NCBI RefSeq assembly: GCF_013046825.1
Contig: NZ_CP053187.1
Coordinates: 2,080,001 to 2,144,000, forward strand
DNA from: Turicibacter sanguinis
GTDB taxonomy: Bacteria; Bacillota_I; Bacilli_A; MOL361; Turicibacteraceae
Length of the DNA stretch: 64,000 nt
Reading direction: 5' to 3'
Shown in pieces: positions 10,871 to 21,067 of the stretch. The notes below the pieces were generated by a model. That model was given only the letters and a program-made list of their open reading frames with translations, did not search any database and was not told the DNA's origin. The position numbers and the translations under genes were made by a program. How positions within the stretch are numbered: position 1 is the stretch's first letter; every line of letters begins with the position of its first letter.

Positions 10871-11557
10871 ATGAGTTTTGAATTTTTAGTTGATTATTAT
10901 CCGATGTTGTTAAAGGGAACGGGTGTGACGATTGCGTTAGCATTGATTACCGTATTCTTTGGAACGCTTATTGGAATTTTGGTTTCGTTGACAAAGTTTA
11001 ATGCTAAAGGGATGCTCGGAAAAGTTTTAAGTAAGCTAGCCGATGCCTATGTGGCCTTTTTTAGGGGAACACCATTAATGATTCAATTGTTTATTTTATG
11101 GTTTGGGGTGCCACAGTTATTGCATACACGTTATCCATCGTTTGGATGGATTTCAGCTGAGTTTTTAGTTGGAGCCATTGCTTTAGCGATTAATTCAGGG
11201 GCTTATGTATCAGAGATTTTTAGAGCTGGAATTCAAGCGGTTGATAAAGGGCAATTTGAAGCGGGGCGTTCACTTGGTTTAAGTGAGAAACAAACGTTAA
11301 AGCATGTCATTTTACCACAGGCAGTGAAAAATATTTTACCGGCACTTGGAAATGAATTTGTTGTCATTATTAAGGAATCAGCAATTGTGTCAGTGATCGG
11401 ACTACGCGATTTAATGTATAATTCAGATATGATTCAAGCGGCAACGTTTAATGCTTTTGGTGTTTATGTGGTCGCGGCGGTGATTTATTTTATTTTAACG
11501 GCGTCATGTTCAAAATTATTATCTGTTTTAGAAGGGAGATTACATCAAGATGCTTAA
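10871..11557 (+). CDS. amino acid ABC transporter, permease
   Basis: Inner-membrane HisM/ArtQ-type permease of 228 residues with about five hydrophobic segments. It carries the EAA loop motif [22 protein letters not shown] near the C-terminal half, where the ATPase docks. The start is uncertain: GTG at 10856 and 10862 are also in frame. ATG at 10871 gives the usual family N-terminus and has AGGTGAG before it. It overlaps the ATPase gene by eight bases. Confidence 0.92.
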   Translation: MSFEFLVDYYPMLLKGTGVTIALALITVFFGTLIGILVSLTKFNAKGMLGKVLSKLADAYVAFFRGTPLMIQLFILWFGVPQLLHTRYPSFGWISAEFLVGAIALAINSGAYVSEIFRAGIQAVDKGQFEAGRSLGLSEKQTLKHVILPQAVKNILPALGNEFVVIIKESAIVSVIGLRDLMYNSDMIQAATFNAFGVYVVAAVIYFILTASCSKLLSVLEGRLHQDA

Positions 11558-12275
11558 AGTTTGTGGGTTATCAAAATCTTTTCATGGTAAAAAAATCCTC
11601 AACTCTATTAATTTAGAGATTAAAGAGGGAGAAATTATTGCGATTATCGGACCTTCTGGATCAGGAAAATCGACGTTATTACGTTGCTTAAATTTATTGG
11701 AGGTTCCTGAGGAAGGAGAAGTGTTATTTGAGGGAACAAATTTATTAGATCCAAAGACTGATTTAAATCAAGTTCGTGAACAAATCGGGATGGTCTTTCA
11801 AAACTTTCATTTATTCCCGCATATGACGGTTGGAAAAAATATTACATTAGCGTTAAAGTTATTAAAGAAAATGGATGATAAGTCAGCGGATGAGATTGCA
11901 CTTAATTTGTTAACACGTGTTGGACTTGCCGATAAGTTTGATGCGTATCCATCTAAGTTATCAGGTGGACAAAAGCAACGTGTGGCCATTGCGAGATCAC
12001 TAGCTTTAAATCCGAAGTTAATGTTATTTGATGAACCTACCTCAGCACTTGATCCTGAGATGGTGAAAGAAGTATTAGATGTCATGAAAGAACTAGGAGA
12101 AGGTGGCATGACAATGGCGATTGTCACTCATGAGATGGGATTTGCCAGAAATGTAGCAACACGTGCCATCTTTATTGATGAAGGTCAAATTCTAGAAGAT
12201 ACGAAGCCGGAAGTATTATTTACGTCACCAACTCATCCCCGTACAAAAGAGTTTTTAGCGAAAGTTATGTATTAA
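11550..12275 (+). CDS. amino acid ABC transporter, ATP-binding protein
   Basis: Energising subunit of the same importer, 241 residues. It has Walker [11 protein letters not shown]-loop [13 protein letters not shown], signature LSGGQKQRV, Walker [14 protein letters not shown] and the switch histidine in VTHEM. It belongs to the GlnQ/HisP group. Its start overlaps the permease end, so the two are probably coupled in translation. Confidence 0.96.
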   Translation: MLKVCGLSKSFHGKKILNSINLEIKEGEIIAIIGPSGSGKSTLLRCLNLLEVPEEGEVLFEGTNLLDPKTDLNQVREQIGMVFQNFHLFPHMTVGKNITLALKLLKKMDDKSADEIALNLLTRVGLADKFDAYPSKLSGGQKQRVAIARSLALNPKLMLFDEPTSALDPEMVKEVLDVMKELGEGGMTMAIVTHEMGFARNVATRAIFIDEGQILEDTKPEVLFTSPTHPRTKEFLAKVMY

Positions 12276-12280
12276 GATGA

Positions 12281-12310
12281 AACCACCCGACTCAATCGGG
12301 TGGTTTTTTT
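12281..12310 (+). terminator. terminator of the amino acid transporter operon
   Basis: Perfect ten-pair stem AACCACCCGA/TCGGGTGGTT (12281-12290 with 12296-12305) followed by T's. Confidence 0.9.
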
Positions 12311-12320
12311 CATGCATAAA

Positions 12321-12346
12321 AAAAGAGTTGAACATTCAACTCTTTT
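12321..12346. terminator. second hairpin after the transporter operon
   Basis: Perfect eleven-pair stem AAAAGAGTTGA/TCAACTCTTTT with an ACAT loop, A- and T-rich at the ends. It could act on either strand as a back-up terminator. Confidence 0.5.
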
Positions 12347-12615
12347 GCATAGAGGAGCTATTTTAGAAATTTAATGAACTGTTAAAAGCTTTGGCCTAGG
12401 TTAAGGGATAAAGGGTAACGAGGAAGGCACAGACTCTATTTTTGATGAAAGGGTGAGAAGGTTGTGTAAAAAGGATGAGTGTATAAAATAAGAGGGCGTA
12501 AGTGCGGCATAGTAAAAAGATATCTCCTTAAGGAAATGGTTATTTAGGGTTATGACTAAGGTGGAGGAGATATTCTTAGAAGTGATATAATAGCAGTAGT
12601 TTAGGAGGTTTAGAG
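12347..12615 (+). promoter_or_regulatory. non-coding leader before the amino-sugar genes
   Basis: About 270 bases, purine-rich, without a supported gene. TATAAT at 12586-12591 is a likely -10, without a clear -35. An inverted repeat ATATCTCCT (12520-12528) and AGGAGATAT (12565-12573) lies just upstream and could be an operator or leader hairpin. The ribosome site TAGGAGG sits before the next gene. Confidence 0.4.
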
Positions 12616-13539
12616 ATGGAGACACAACAGCTATTAAAAACGTTAACGTTATATTTTGATGGAAAGTGTGAGATTTTGCATGGTTCATCTGGCATGAATA
12701 ATCTGACAAGGTTCATTCGCCAGGAGAGTGGAGAATATGTGATGCGGGTGTATCAAAATCATGCGGATGTTTCGAGGATTTTGGTTGAACAGGCAGTGCT
12801 TGATCAGCTTCAAGTGTTGCCAGTTCCTCGAATTGTTTTGACGAAGGATGGTCAAACGATGGCTAAGGTGGGGGAGAAATTAGCGGTTGTGTTTGAGTTT
12901 AAGAAGGGTCAGAATTTAAAGTTAGAGCGTATTGATCAGTATGTTGCGTATGGAAAAATGGTGGGACAACTGAGTGTGAAGCTACGGGATGTATTTGTAG
13001 GTGAGGGAGAGTATTTGCCATATTATGAGCTTGAGAAATCGTATCCTATGGTGAAGGCAACCGGGTTGGTACAGGAGTTGTTAGAAGAAGTGAAGGGATT
13101 GATGGCGCAATTTAAGGCGTTACCTCATCAGTTGATTCATGGGGATATTAATTGTTCGAATATGCTAATGGATGATTTGGGGATGCCATGTGCCATTTTG
13201 GATTTTGAGTTTGTAACATGGGATTTAAGAGCGATGGAAGTAGCGATTTGTTTATCGGAGTTATTGCAAGAGGATGATTATTTTAATGGATTAAAGGCAT
13301 TTTGTGAGGGGTATAAGTCAGTGGTTTCATTAACTGAAGCGGAGATTTTAATGATTCCATGGTTGATTAGGCTGAGAAGATTAGATGTGATGCTTCATTT
13401 TTTAGAGCGTCATGAGCGTGGGATTGAAACAGAGGCTATTGAGAGCGAGCTTTTTTTACAAAAACAGCTCTTATCCTTACAAAAGCAACATCAGTGGTTA
13501 GTTGATCATGGGGGCCTTTTAATGGAATATTTAAGATAG
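12616..13539 (+). CDS. APH-family small-molecule kinase, possibly for an amino sugar
   Basis: A 307-residue aminoglycoside-phosphotransferase-fold kinase. The catalytic loop is LIHGDINCSNML (HGD at 175-177, Asn182) and the Mg-binding motif is ILDFEF with Asp196. Related enzymes include homoserine kinase II, choline kinases and N-acetylhexosamine 1-kinase NahK. Its position before agaS and the aldolase, and in the same region as a galacto-N-biose phosphorylase, suggests phosphorylation of GalNAc or GlcNAc. This is inference; it is shorter than bifidobacterial NahK (about 360 residues). Confidence 0.75.
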   Translation: METQQLLKTLTLYFDGKCEILHGSSGMNNLTRFIRQESGEYVMRVYQNHADVSRILVEQAVLDQLQVLPVPRIVLTKDGQTMAKVGEKLAVVFEFKKGQNLKLERIDQYVAYGKMVGQLSVKLRDVFVGEGEYLPYYELEKSYPMVKATGLVQELLEEVKGLMAQFKALPHQLIHGDINCSNMLMDDLGMPCAILDFEFVTWDLRAMEVAICLSELLQEDDYFNGLKAFCEGYKSVVSLTEAEILMIPWLIRLRRLDVMLHFLERHERGIETEAIESELFLQKQLLSLQKQHQWLVDHGGLLMEYLR

Positions 13540-13713
13540 GAGTGCGCATAGTACTCCTATTTTTTTCATATAGTGAAGTGTGAGTTCATTTTAGCCTAAC
13601 CTTTAGGAATGGCTATCTTTTTTTATCTATATAGGAGTCAATTTTGTCTATATAAAGTTAAATGTTTAGCGATTACAATAAAGGGGAAGGTAAAGTTTGG
13701 AAGGAGAGTTGAG

Positions 13714-15743
<2,030 letters not shown>

Positions 15744-15750
15744 ATAGATT

Positions 15751-15785
15751 AAAAAGAGCATACAATGAGTTGTGCTCTTTTTTTT
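15751..15785 (+). terminator. terminator after the aldolase gene
   Basis: AAAAAGAGCA pairs with TGCTCTTTTT around a small interrupted loop, followed by more T's. Confidence 0.75.
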
Positions 15786-15880
15786 ATGTCATTCTTTTAG
15801 TAAAGACTAAGGTAATAAAATGGAAAATTTGTGCAGGTTATGATAAAATAAAGAAAGCGCTACTAAAAGAGGGGAGTCGA

Positions 15881-17650
15881 ATGAAAAAGTTAGAATGGGG
15901 AAGGCAATATTATATTGTCAGAGAGAAACTTGAACTTTTGTTTCGAAAGTTTAGTATTTATAAGCGGTTGATAACAGTTATGTTATTAGTCTCAATTGCG
16001 CCGATTGTGATGATTGGCAGTATTTCAATCCATATCATTTATGGATCGATTCGTTCTAATTATGTGAATCATATTGAGAGTACGAATGAGATTTTAGCAG
16101 ATAATTTATCCTTATTTATTCAAGATGTTGAAAGTTTTGGAACGCAACTTTTGTTTTCATCCACGATTCGCCAAGGGCTTCAAAAATCAGAGGGGATGAC
16201 TCTTAATGAGCAAGTTCAATTTATACGTGAAGTCGAACAAATCATCTCACAAAATTATTCTTTGTTGACGTTAGCGGCGGATATTTCAATTTTGAATGTA
16301 AATAAGGATTTTTTATATGCTCAAGGTTATCGATATGTTAATACGGATTTCATGATTAACTGTATCGAAGAACTTGAAGAGAGTGGAAAATCATCTCTGA
16401 AGAAAAGTTTTTATAGTCGAGATGGACGATATATCGGTATTATTTTGAAGATAACCAATGGCAATCCGCATACACCGATGGGATATTTATTCATTGCGAT
16501 TGATGAGATAAGGATGCAAAATATTTTAGAAAAAGGGATGATTAGTGGTGTAGGTGGTTTGATGTTGCTTGATTTAGAGGGGGATGTGGTAACCTCGATT
16601 GGGCAACCCACTCATTTTGATTTAGATGAGTTTTTGAAGCAATGCTATTTGAAGGGGGATTATAAGGGAACTAAGATGTTTACTTATAACCTCGTGAGTT
16701 ACAAGTATGTCAGTTATAATGATTGGTATTTGATTTCAAGTACACCAAATACGTATATTTTAAGTGAAGTTTTAAAAGTGGTAAAGTCACTTTTAATTGG
16801 CATTATAGTTTTGATTGTCATCGTAACTTTGATTTCGTTTTTGCTGTGGCAAAGTATTATTAGACCGTTGAATCGATTGATTATGACGATGAAAAGTATA
16901 AATACGATCGAACTGACAGACCCTCAACGTGAGGATGGAAATGACGAGATGACGTATTTGTACAAAGAGTTTAATATTATGATTCAATTTATTAAAGATT
17001 TGATTTCAGATATGAATGAGACGAATGAAAGTCAAAGGCGACTTGAACTTAAAATGTTACAGGCTCAGATTAACCCACACTTTTTATTTAATACGTTAAA
17101 TTCAATAAAGTGGATGGCAGAAATGTCGAATGTTAAGACCATTAGCAATACGATTGGGGCTTTAAGTCGATTGTTGCAGGCAACGATTAGTGATACCAAT
17201 GAATTGATTCCAATTAGTCAAGAACTTCAAAATGTAGAGGATTATATGACGATTCAAAGAAATCGTTATGGAGATACGTTTCATTTTACGGTGGATATTG
17301 AAGTAGATTGTTTAGATTATAAAATTACACGTTTTATCTTGCAGCCCATCGTTGAAAATAGTTTATTGCATGGTTTGAATGAGGAAGAGGATTTAAAAAT
17401 TACGATTAAGGTGCGAGATATGCTCAATTGGATTTATTTATATGTTGAAGATAATGGAGCAGGATTTGATGTAGAAAAGGTGTTAGAGAAGAAGTCGAAG
17501 GAGAAGTTAGACGGAAAATTATCTTCAATTGGAATGATTAATGTCATTGAACGAATTAATCTTTGTTATCAATCAGAGGGAGATATTAAGATTTTAAGTC
17601 GTTTAAATGAAGGCACGACAGTAGTTATTAAAATACCTAAGCAGTTATAA
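15881..17650 (+). CDS. YesM-type sensor histidine kinase
   Basis: Membrane sensor of 589 residues. Transmembrane segment 1 is at about 30-55, followed by an extracellular region of about 250 residues (Cache-like by size). Segment 2 is at about 303-323, then HAMP, then a His_kinase domain of the LytS/YesM type with the phospho-acceptor His400 in INPHFLFNTL. The ATPase N-box is QPIVENSLLHG and the G-box DNGAGFD. The start at 15881 is preceded by GAGGGG; a longer frame reads back into the terminator. It is paired with the regulator 17 bases downstream and probably senses sugar availability. Confidence 0.93.
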   Translation: MKKLEWGRQYYIVREKLELLFRKFSIYKRLITVMLLVSIAPIVMIGSISIHIIYGSIRSNYVNHIESTNEILADNLSLFIQDVESFGTQLLFSSTIRQGLQKSEGMTLNEQVQFIREVEQIISQNYSLLTLAADISILNVNKDFLYAQGYRYVNTDFMINCIEELEESGKSSLKKSFYSRDGRYIGIILKITNGNPHTPMGYLFIAIDEIRMQNILEKGMISGVGGLMLLDLEGDVVTSIGQPTHFDLDEFLKQCYLKGDYKGTKMFTYNLVSYKYVSYNDWYLISSTPNTYILSEVLKVVKSLLIGIIVLIVIVTLISFLLWQSIIRPLNRLIMTMKSINTIELTDPQREDGNDEMTYLYKEFNIMIQFIKDLISDMNETNESQRRLELKMLQAQINPHFLFNTLNSIKWMAEMSNVKTISNTIGALSRLLQATISDTNELIPISQELQNVEDYMTIQRNRYGDTFHFTVDIEVDCLDYKITRFILQPIVENSLLHGLNEEEDLKITIKVRDMLNWIYLYVEDNGAGFDVEKVLEKKSKEKLDGKLSSIGMINVIERINLCYQSEGDIKILSRLNEGTTVVIKIPKQL

Positions 17651-17666
17651 TTGGGGGGGGCTAGTC

Positions 17667-18902
17667 ATGTTAAATATTTTAATTGTTGATGATGAACAAA
17701 TTGTAAGGATTTATTTACAAAGTGTAATAAATTGGCAAGAAGAAGGATGTAAGGTGGTTGGGGTTTGCAAAAATGGAGCAGAGGCACTTGCATTCTTAAA
17801 AAACAATCAGGTTGACGTTGTCTTAACAGACTTAAAAATGCCAAAAATGAACGGCATAGAATTAATGGCAGAAATGAAGGCAAGAAATATGGAAACTAAG
17901 GTGATTGTATTGAGCAATCATAGCGATTATGATTTGGTCCGTCAGGCGATGAAATTAGGGGCAATGGATTATTTTATTAAGATTAATTTACGAACAGAGG
18001 ATTTAATTAACTTAATTAAACAGATTAAAGTTGAATTGAATGAGAAGCAGTTAAAAAAACGTAAATTAGAAGAAGATGAAAAAAATGAGGTTCATCATTT
18101 TAAAATAGGGAGAAAAAGTTTTTTAACAACCGTTTTAAAAGGGGACATTTATTATAGTGAGGATGAACTTGATCGGTATGTGAAGATGTATCATTTATTT
18201 GAACCGCAACTGAGTTTATATCGCTTAAGAGTGAAAGAAAATGACAAGATTGAAGATGATCAATTTCCGTATATTGATGCCATTATTAGGGAGCAATTTA
18301 GGGGATTTGATTTTGATGTGGTCCATATTAATCATGAGAAAGTACTTATTATTTTATATGAGCGAGAAGTGTTAGAAGATCTGATTATAACCGATCGTTG
18401 GATTAAGGTTGTGAGAAGTGTTCGTAATTATTTAAATACCGATTTACAAGCTTCAAAACGAGTCGTGATTGATTCGAGAGTTAAGTTGGCTGCTTGTACG
18501 AAGCTATTTCAAGATCAAGTAAGACCGGATCAACAGATTTCCCTTATTTCTGATGAGGAGTTGGCCCATTATCGACCTGAGGTCCAATTGGTCCTTGCGT
18601 ATATTCATGAACATTATGTCGAACGAATTACACTTCAGGAACTAGCAGATTATGCGTGTTTGAATGAGGCCTATTTGAGTCGTATTTTTAAGATTGAAAC
18701 ACATAAAACGCTGAATAATTATTTGAATGAACTAAGAATTTCTAAGGCAAAGCAGTTACTAAAAAAACGTGACATAAAAGTGAAAGAAGTTGCGCAGTTA
18801 GTTGGAATTAAGGATCAACTTTATTTTAATCGTGTGTTTAAGAAGTTTTGTGGAGAAAATCCCACCGAGTATCAAGAACGGGTCAAAAAAGTCCATTTCT
18901 AA
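17667..18902 (+). CDS. YesN-type response regulator with AraC DNA-binding domain
   Basis: A 411-residue partner of the kinase upstream. The receiver domain is at residues 1-120 with acidic pair DDE (8-10) and phosphorylation site Asp55 (LTDLKMP). The conserved lysine is present (YFIKINL), but the proline that normally follows it is replaced by Ile. A linker of about 180 residues leads to a C-terminal AraC-type domain (about 308-408) with two helix-turn-helices, the second ending in NPTEYQERVKK. The gene is followed by a sugar-binding lipoprotein gene, a likely target. Confidence 0.94.
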   Translation: MLNILIVDDEQIVRIYLQSVINWQEEGCKVVGVCKNGAEALAFLKNNQVDVVLTDLKMPKMNGIELMAEMKARNMETKVIVLSNHSDYDLVRQAMKLGAMDYFIKINLRTEDLINLIKQIKVELNEKQLKKRKLEEDEKNEVHHFKIGRKSFLTTVLKGDIYYSEDELDRYVKMYHLFEPQLSLYRLRVKENDKIEDDQFPYIDAIIREQFRGFDFDVVHINHEKVLIILYEREVLEDLIITDRWIKVVRSVRNYLNTDLQASKRVVIDSRVKLAACTKLFQDQVRPDQQISLISDEELAHYRPEVQLVLAYIHEHYVERITLQELADYACLNEAYLSRIFKIETHKTLNNYLNELRISKAKQLLKKRDIKVKEVAQLVGIKDQLYFNRVFKKFCGENPTEYQERVKKVHF

Positions 18903-18949
18903 GTCAGTTTAAGTTATTTTAATTTTTGGGGATTAATCTTAGAATAATG

Positions 18950-18966
18950 ATGTAAGCGATTTTAAT
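18950..18966 (+). promoter_or_regulatory. cre-like element upstream of the sugar-binding protein gene
   Basis: ATGTAAGCGATTTTAAT fits the CcpA catabolite-response consensus (TGNAANCGNWNNCW) at all but one position. It lies about 30 bases before the start and just after a possible -10 (TAGAAT at 18940-18945). A near-identical copy precedes the permease genes. Confidence 0.6.
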
Positions 18967-18992
18967 CTATCTTAAATAAGGGGGATTTAGAA

Positions 18993-20390
18993 ATGAAGAA
19001 AAAGCTATTGGGTGCATTATCTGCTAGTTTGATGATGTCATTATTGTTAGTCGGATGTTCAGGATCAAACGATGCAACGACGACAAAACCTGAGGGAGAA
19101 ACATCAGAGCAAACACCAACACAAGAGGAAACAACATCAACAGATGAGAAGCAAGAAGTTTTAAAAGTCGCAGTATTTGAAGGGGGCTATGGTAAAGCGT
19201 TTTGGGAAGAAGTTGCCAAACGTTTTGAAGCCGATTATCCAGATGTAACCGTTGAGTTAACTGCAAGTCCAAAAATCGGAGATGTGATTCGTCCTCAATT
19301 AGCGGCTGGAAATGCTCCAGATTTCATTTATTTTGCCTCAACAAATGAATCAGGTGTTGCACAAGCGTTAATTAAAGACAAAAAGTTAGCAGATTTAAGT
19401 GACGTATTTTCACAACCAGCACCTGGGGAATCAACACCAATTAAAGATAAAATGTTACCAGGATTCTTAGATAATAAATTAACAGCCCCTTATGGAGATG
19501 GAACCGTTTATTTAGCTCCCCTTTATTACAATGTAACAGGCCTTTGGTATAACAGTGCATTATTTGCAGAAAAAGGATGGGAAGCTCCAAATACTTGGGA
19601 TGAGTTCTTTGCTTTAGGAGATGCTGCTGCATTAGAAGGATTAAGCTTATTTACATACCAAGGGATGTATCCAGGATATAATGAATCCATTGTATGGCCA
19701 GCCATTGCGGGAGCAGCAGGCACAGAAGCAGTTGAGAATATTTTCTCTTATGCTGATGGAGCATGGGAAGATGAAAATGTCGTAAAAGCTCTAGAAATTT
19801 TCCAACAAATTGCTGAAGGTGATTATTTATTAAAAGGGACGGTTGCCATGAATCATACCCAAGCACAAACCGAACATTTAAAAGGTAGTGCTCTATTCTT
19901 GCCAAATGGTAACTGGTATGAAGATGAAATGAAAGATGCCATTCAAGAAGGTTGGGAATGGGGATTCATGACATATCCAGTGTTTAATGAAGGAGATACT
20001 CGCTATGTTGCGACCGGGATTGAAGAAATGTATATTCCATCTGATGCTGCTAATGTTGAATTAGCAAAAGAGTTCATGCGTTATTTATATAAAGATGAAA
20101 TTGTTGCATTAAATGCCGAGTTGAATCATGCAGTTGTTCCAATTGAAGGTGCAGTGGAAATGGCTAAAGAATATGTTCCAGCATCTAACTATAGTAGTTT
20201 TAAAATTTTTGATGAATCAGATGTGTTGCCAATTATGGTTGGATTTGAAGTGGCGACTAATACTGAAATTAATATGAAAAATGAAGTGTTCCAACCGATT
20301 AGTTCAATTATGAATAAAGAGTTAACAGCATCTGATTGGGCTGCTAATCTAGAGGTTGCTTCAGATAAAGTACGCGAAAGCCAAGAATAA
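18993..20390 (+). CDS. carbohydrate ABC transporter, substrate-binding lipoprotein
   Basis: Extracytoplasmic sugar-binding protein of 465 residues. Signal MKKKLLGALSASLMMSLLLV leads to a lipobox cysteine, Cys22. An acidic Thr/Glu-rich linker (about 26-53) precedes the SBP_bac_1 fold. It resembles the N-acetylglucosamine/oligosaccharide group by overall pattern (WYNSALFAEKGWEAPNTWDEF, LFLPNGNWYEDEM). It follows the YesMN pair and has a cre-like site. The matching permeases are probably those at 24631-26432, next to the GH112 phosphorylase, so galacto-N-biose or lacto-N-biose is a plausible ligand; this is inference. Confidence 0.9.
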   Translation: MKKKLLGALSASLMMSLLLVGCSGSNDATTTKPEGETSEQTPTQEETTSTDEKQEVLKVAVFEGGYGKAFWEEVAKRFEADYPDVTVELTASPKIGDVIRPQLAAGNAPDFIYFASTNESGVAQALIKDKKLADLSDVFSQPAPGESTPIKDKMLPGFLDNKLTAPYGDGTVYLAPLYYNVTGLWYNSALFAEKGWEAPNTWDEFFALGDAAALEGLSLFTYQGMYPGYNESIVWPAIAGAAGTEAVENIFSYADGAWEDENVVKALEIFQQIAEGDYLLKGTVAMNHTQAQTEHLKGSALFLPNGNWYEDEMKDAIQEGWEWGFMTYPVFNEGDTRYVATGIEEMYIPSDAANVELAKEFMRYLYKDEIVALNAELNHAVVPIEGAVEMAKEYVPASNYSSFKIFDESDVLPIMVGFEVATNTEINMKNEVFQPISSIMNKELTASDWAANLEVASDKVRESQE

Positions 20391-20401
20391 TTCTAATGAA
20401 A

Positions 20402-20434
20402 AACCATTCTCAATAGTTGAGAGTGGTTTTTTTA
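20402..20434 (+). terminator. terminator after the sugar-binding protein gene
   Basis: Thirteen-pair stem AAACCATTCTCAA/TTGAGAGTGGTTT with one wobble and a TAG loop, then T's. Confidence 0.9.
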
Positions 20435-20544
20435 GGAAAGCTTATTTTTTAGTAGAGATTTTTTCTAGCAACGTTCTTTTTTATTTTAAGGTTCATATTT
20501 GTCGAATGATATGATTAAAATGATAGTAGGAGGGGGGATGTTGC

Positions 20545-20943
20545 TTGAAGAGATGGATTGTGTTGTTGTGCTTTTTGGGTTTGATAGGTTGTCAGGAGCA
20601 GTTTAATTTGTTGCAAGTTGATGAGGTGGATAAGATTGAGGTGTTGTTGGCAAGTGATGAGGACGTGTCTCGTACAGAGGTGATCACAATCACAGAACCT
20701 GATGAGCTTAGAGGAATGATGAGGATTCTTCGCAGTGGAAAGTTAGGGAGACGGATAGCCGATCGAGACATGTATTTGGTGCAGTCTAGTTATTATGTGT
20801 TGTATAAAGATGATGAAGTGGTGCAAATGATTTCTTTTAACGGCAATGATTCGCGTCATGTTTGGCGTGGAGTGGAATGTTTTGAGGTGAAGTATAGTGG
20901 GATGACGCCTTATGAGTTTGTTGAGTCGTTAGATAATAAGTAA
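20545..20943 (+). CDS. small lipoprotein of unknown function
   Basis: A 132-residue protein with start TTG at 20545, set by a strong AGGAGGGGGG ribosome site; no in-frame ATG gives a signal peptide. MKRWIVLLCFLGLIGC is a lipoprotein signal with Cys16. The mature part is rich in charged residues and has no motif recognised here. It lies between two terminators and is transcribed alone. Confidence 0.75.
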   Translation: MKRWIVLLCFLGLIGCQEQFNLLQVDEVDKIEVLLASDEDVSRTEVITITEPDELRGMMRILRSGKLGRRIADRDMYLVQSSYYVLYKDDEVVQMISFNGNDSRHVWRGVECFEVKYSGMTPYEFVESLDNK

Positions 20944-20946
20944 GAT

Positions 20947-20974
20947 AACAGCGAATTATTTTTCGCTGTTTTTT
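20947..20974 (+). terminator. terminator after the small lipoprotein gene
   Basis: Nine-pair stem AACAGCGAA/TTCGCTGTT (20947-20955 with 20962-20970) and T's. Confidence 0.85.
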
Positions 20975-21067
20975 CATCTTAAGAAAAAATTAAGAATTCA
21001 CCTGACCTTTTTTTAAGATTTATTAGTTATAATGACATCATGATTTTAAGGAAAGGTGGTGTTGAGT

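Noticed and set aside
12347-12520. Slight similarity to pieces of the lysine riboswitch (AGAGGAGC, AAAGGGTAACGAGGAAG).
   Set aside because: The core helices cannot be paired, and the downstream kinase does not fit lysine control.
12401-12709. Minus-strand frame of 102 codons before and across the amino-sugar kinase start.
   Set aside because: It overlaps a well-supported gene, has no ribosome site and no recognisable product.
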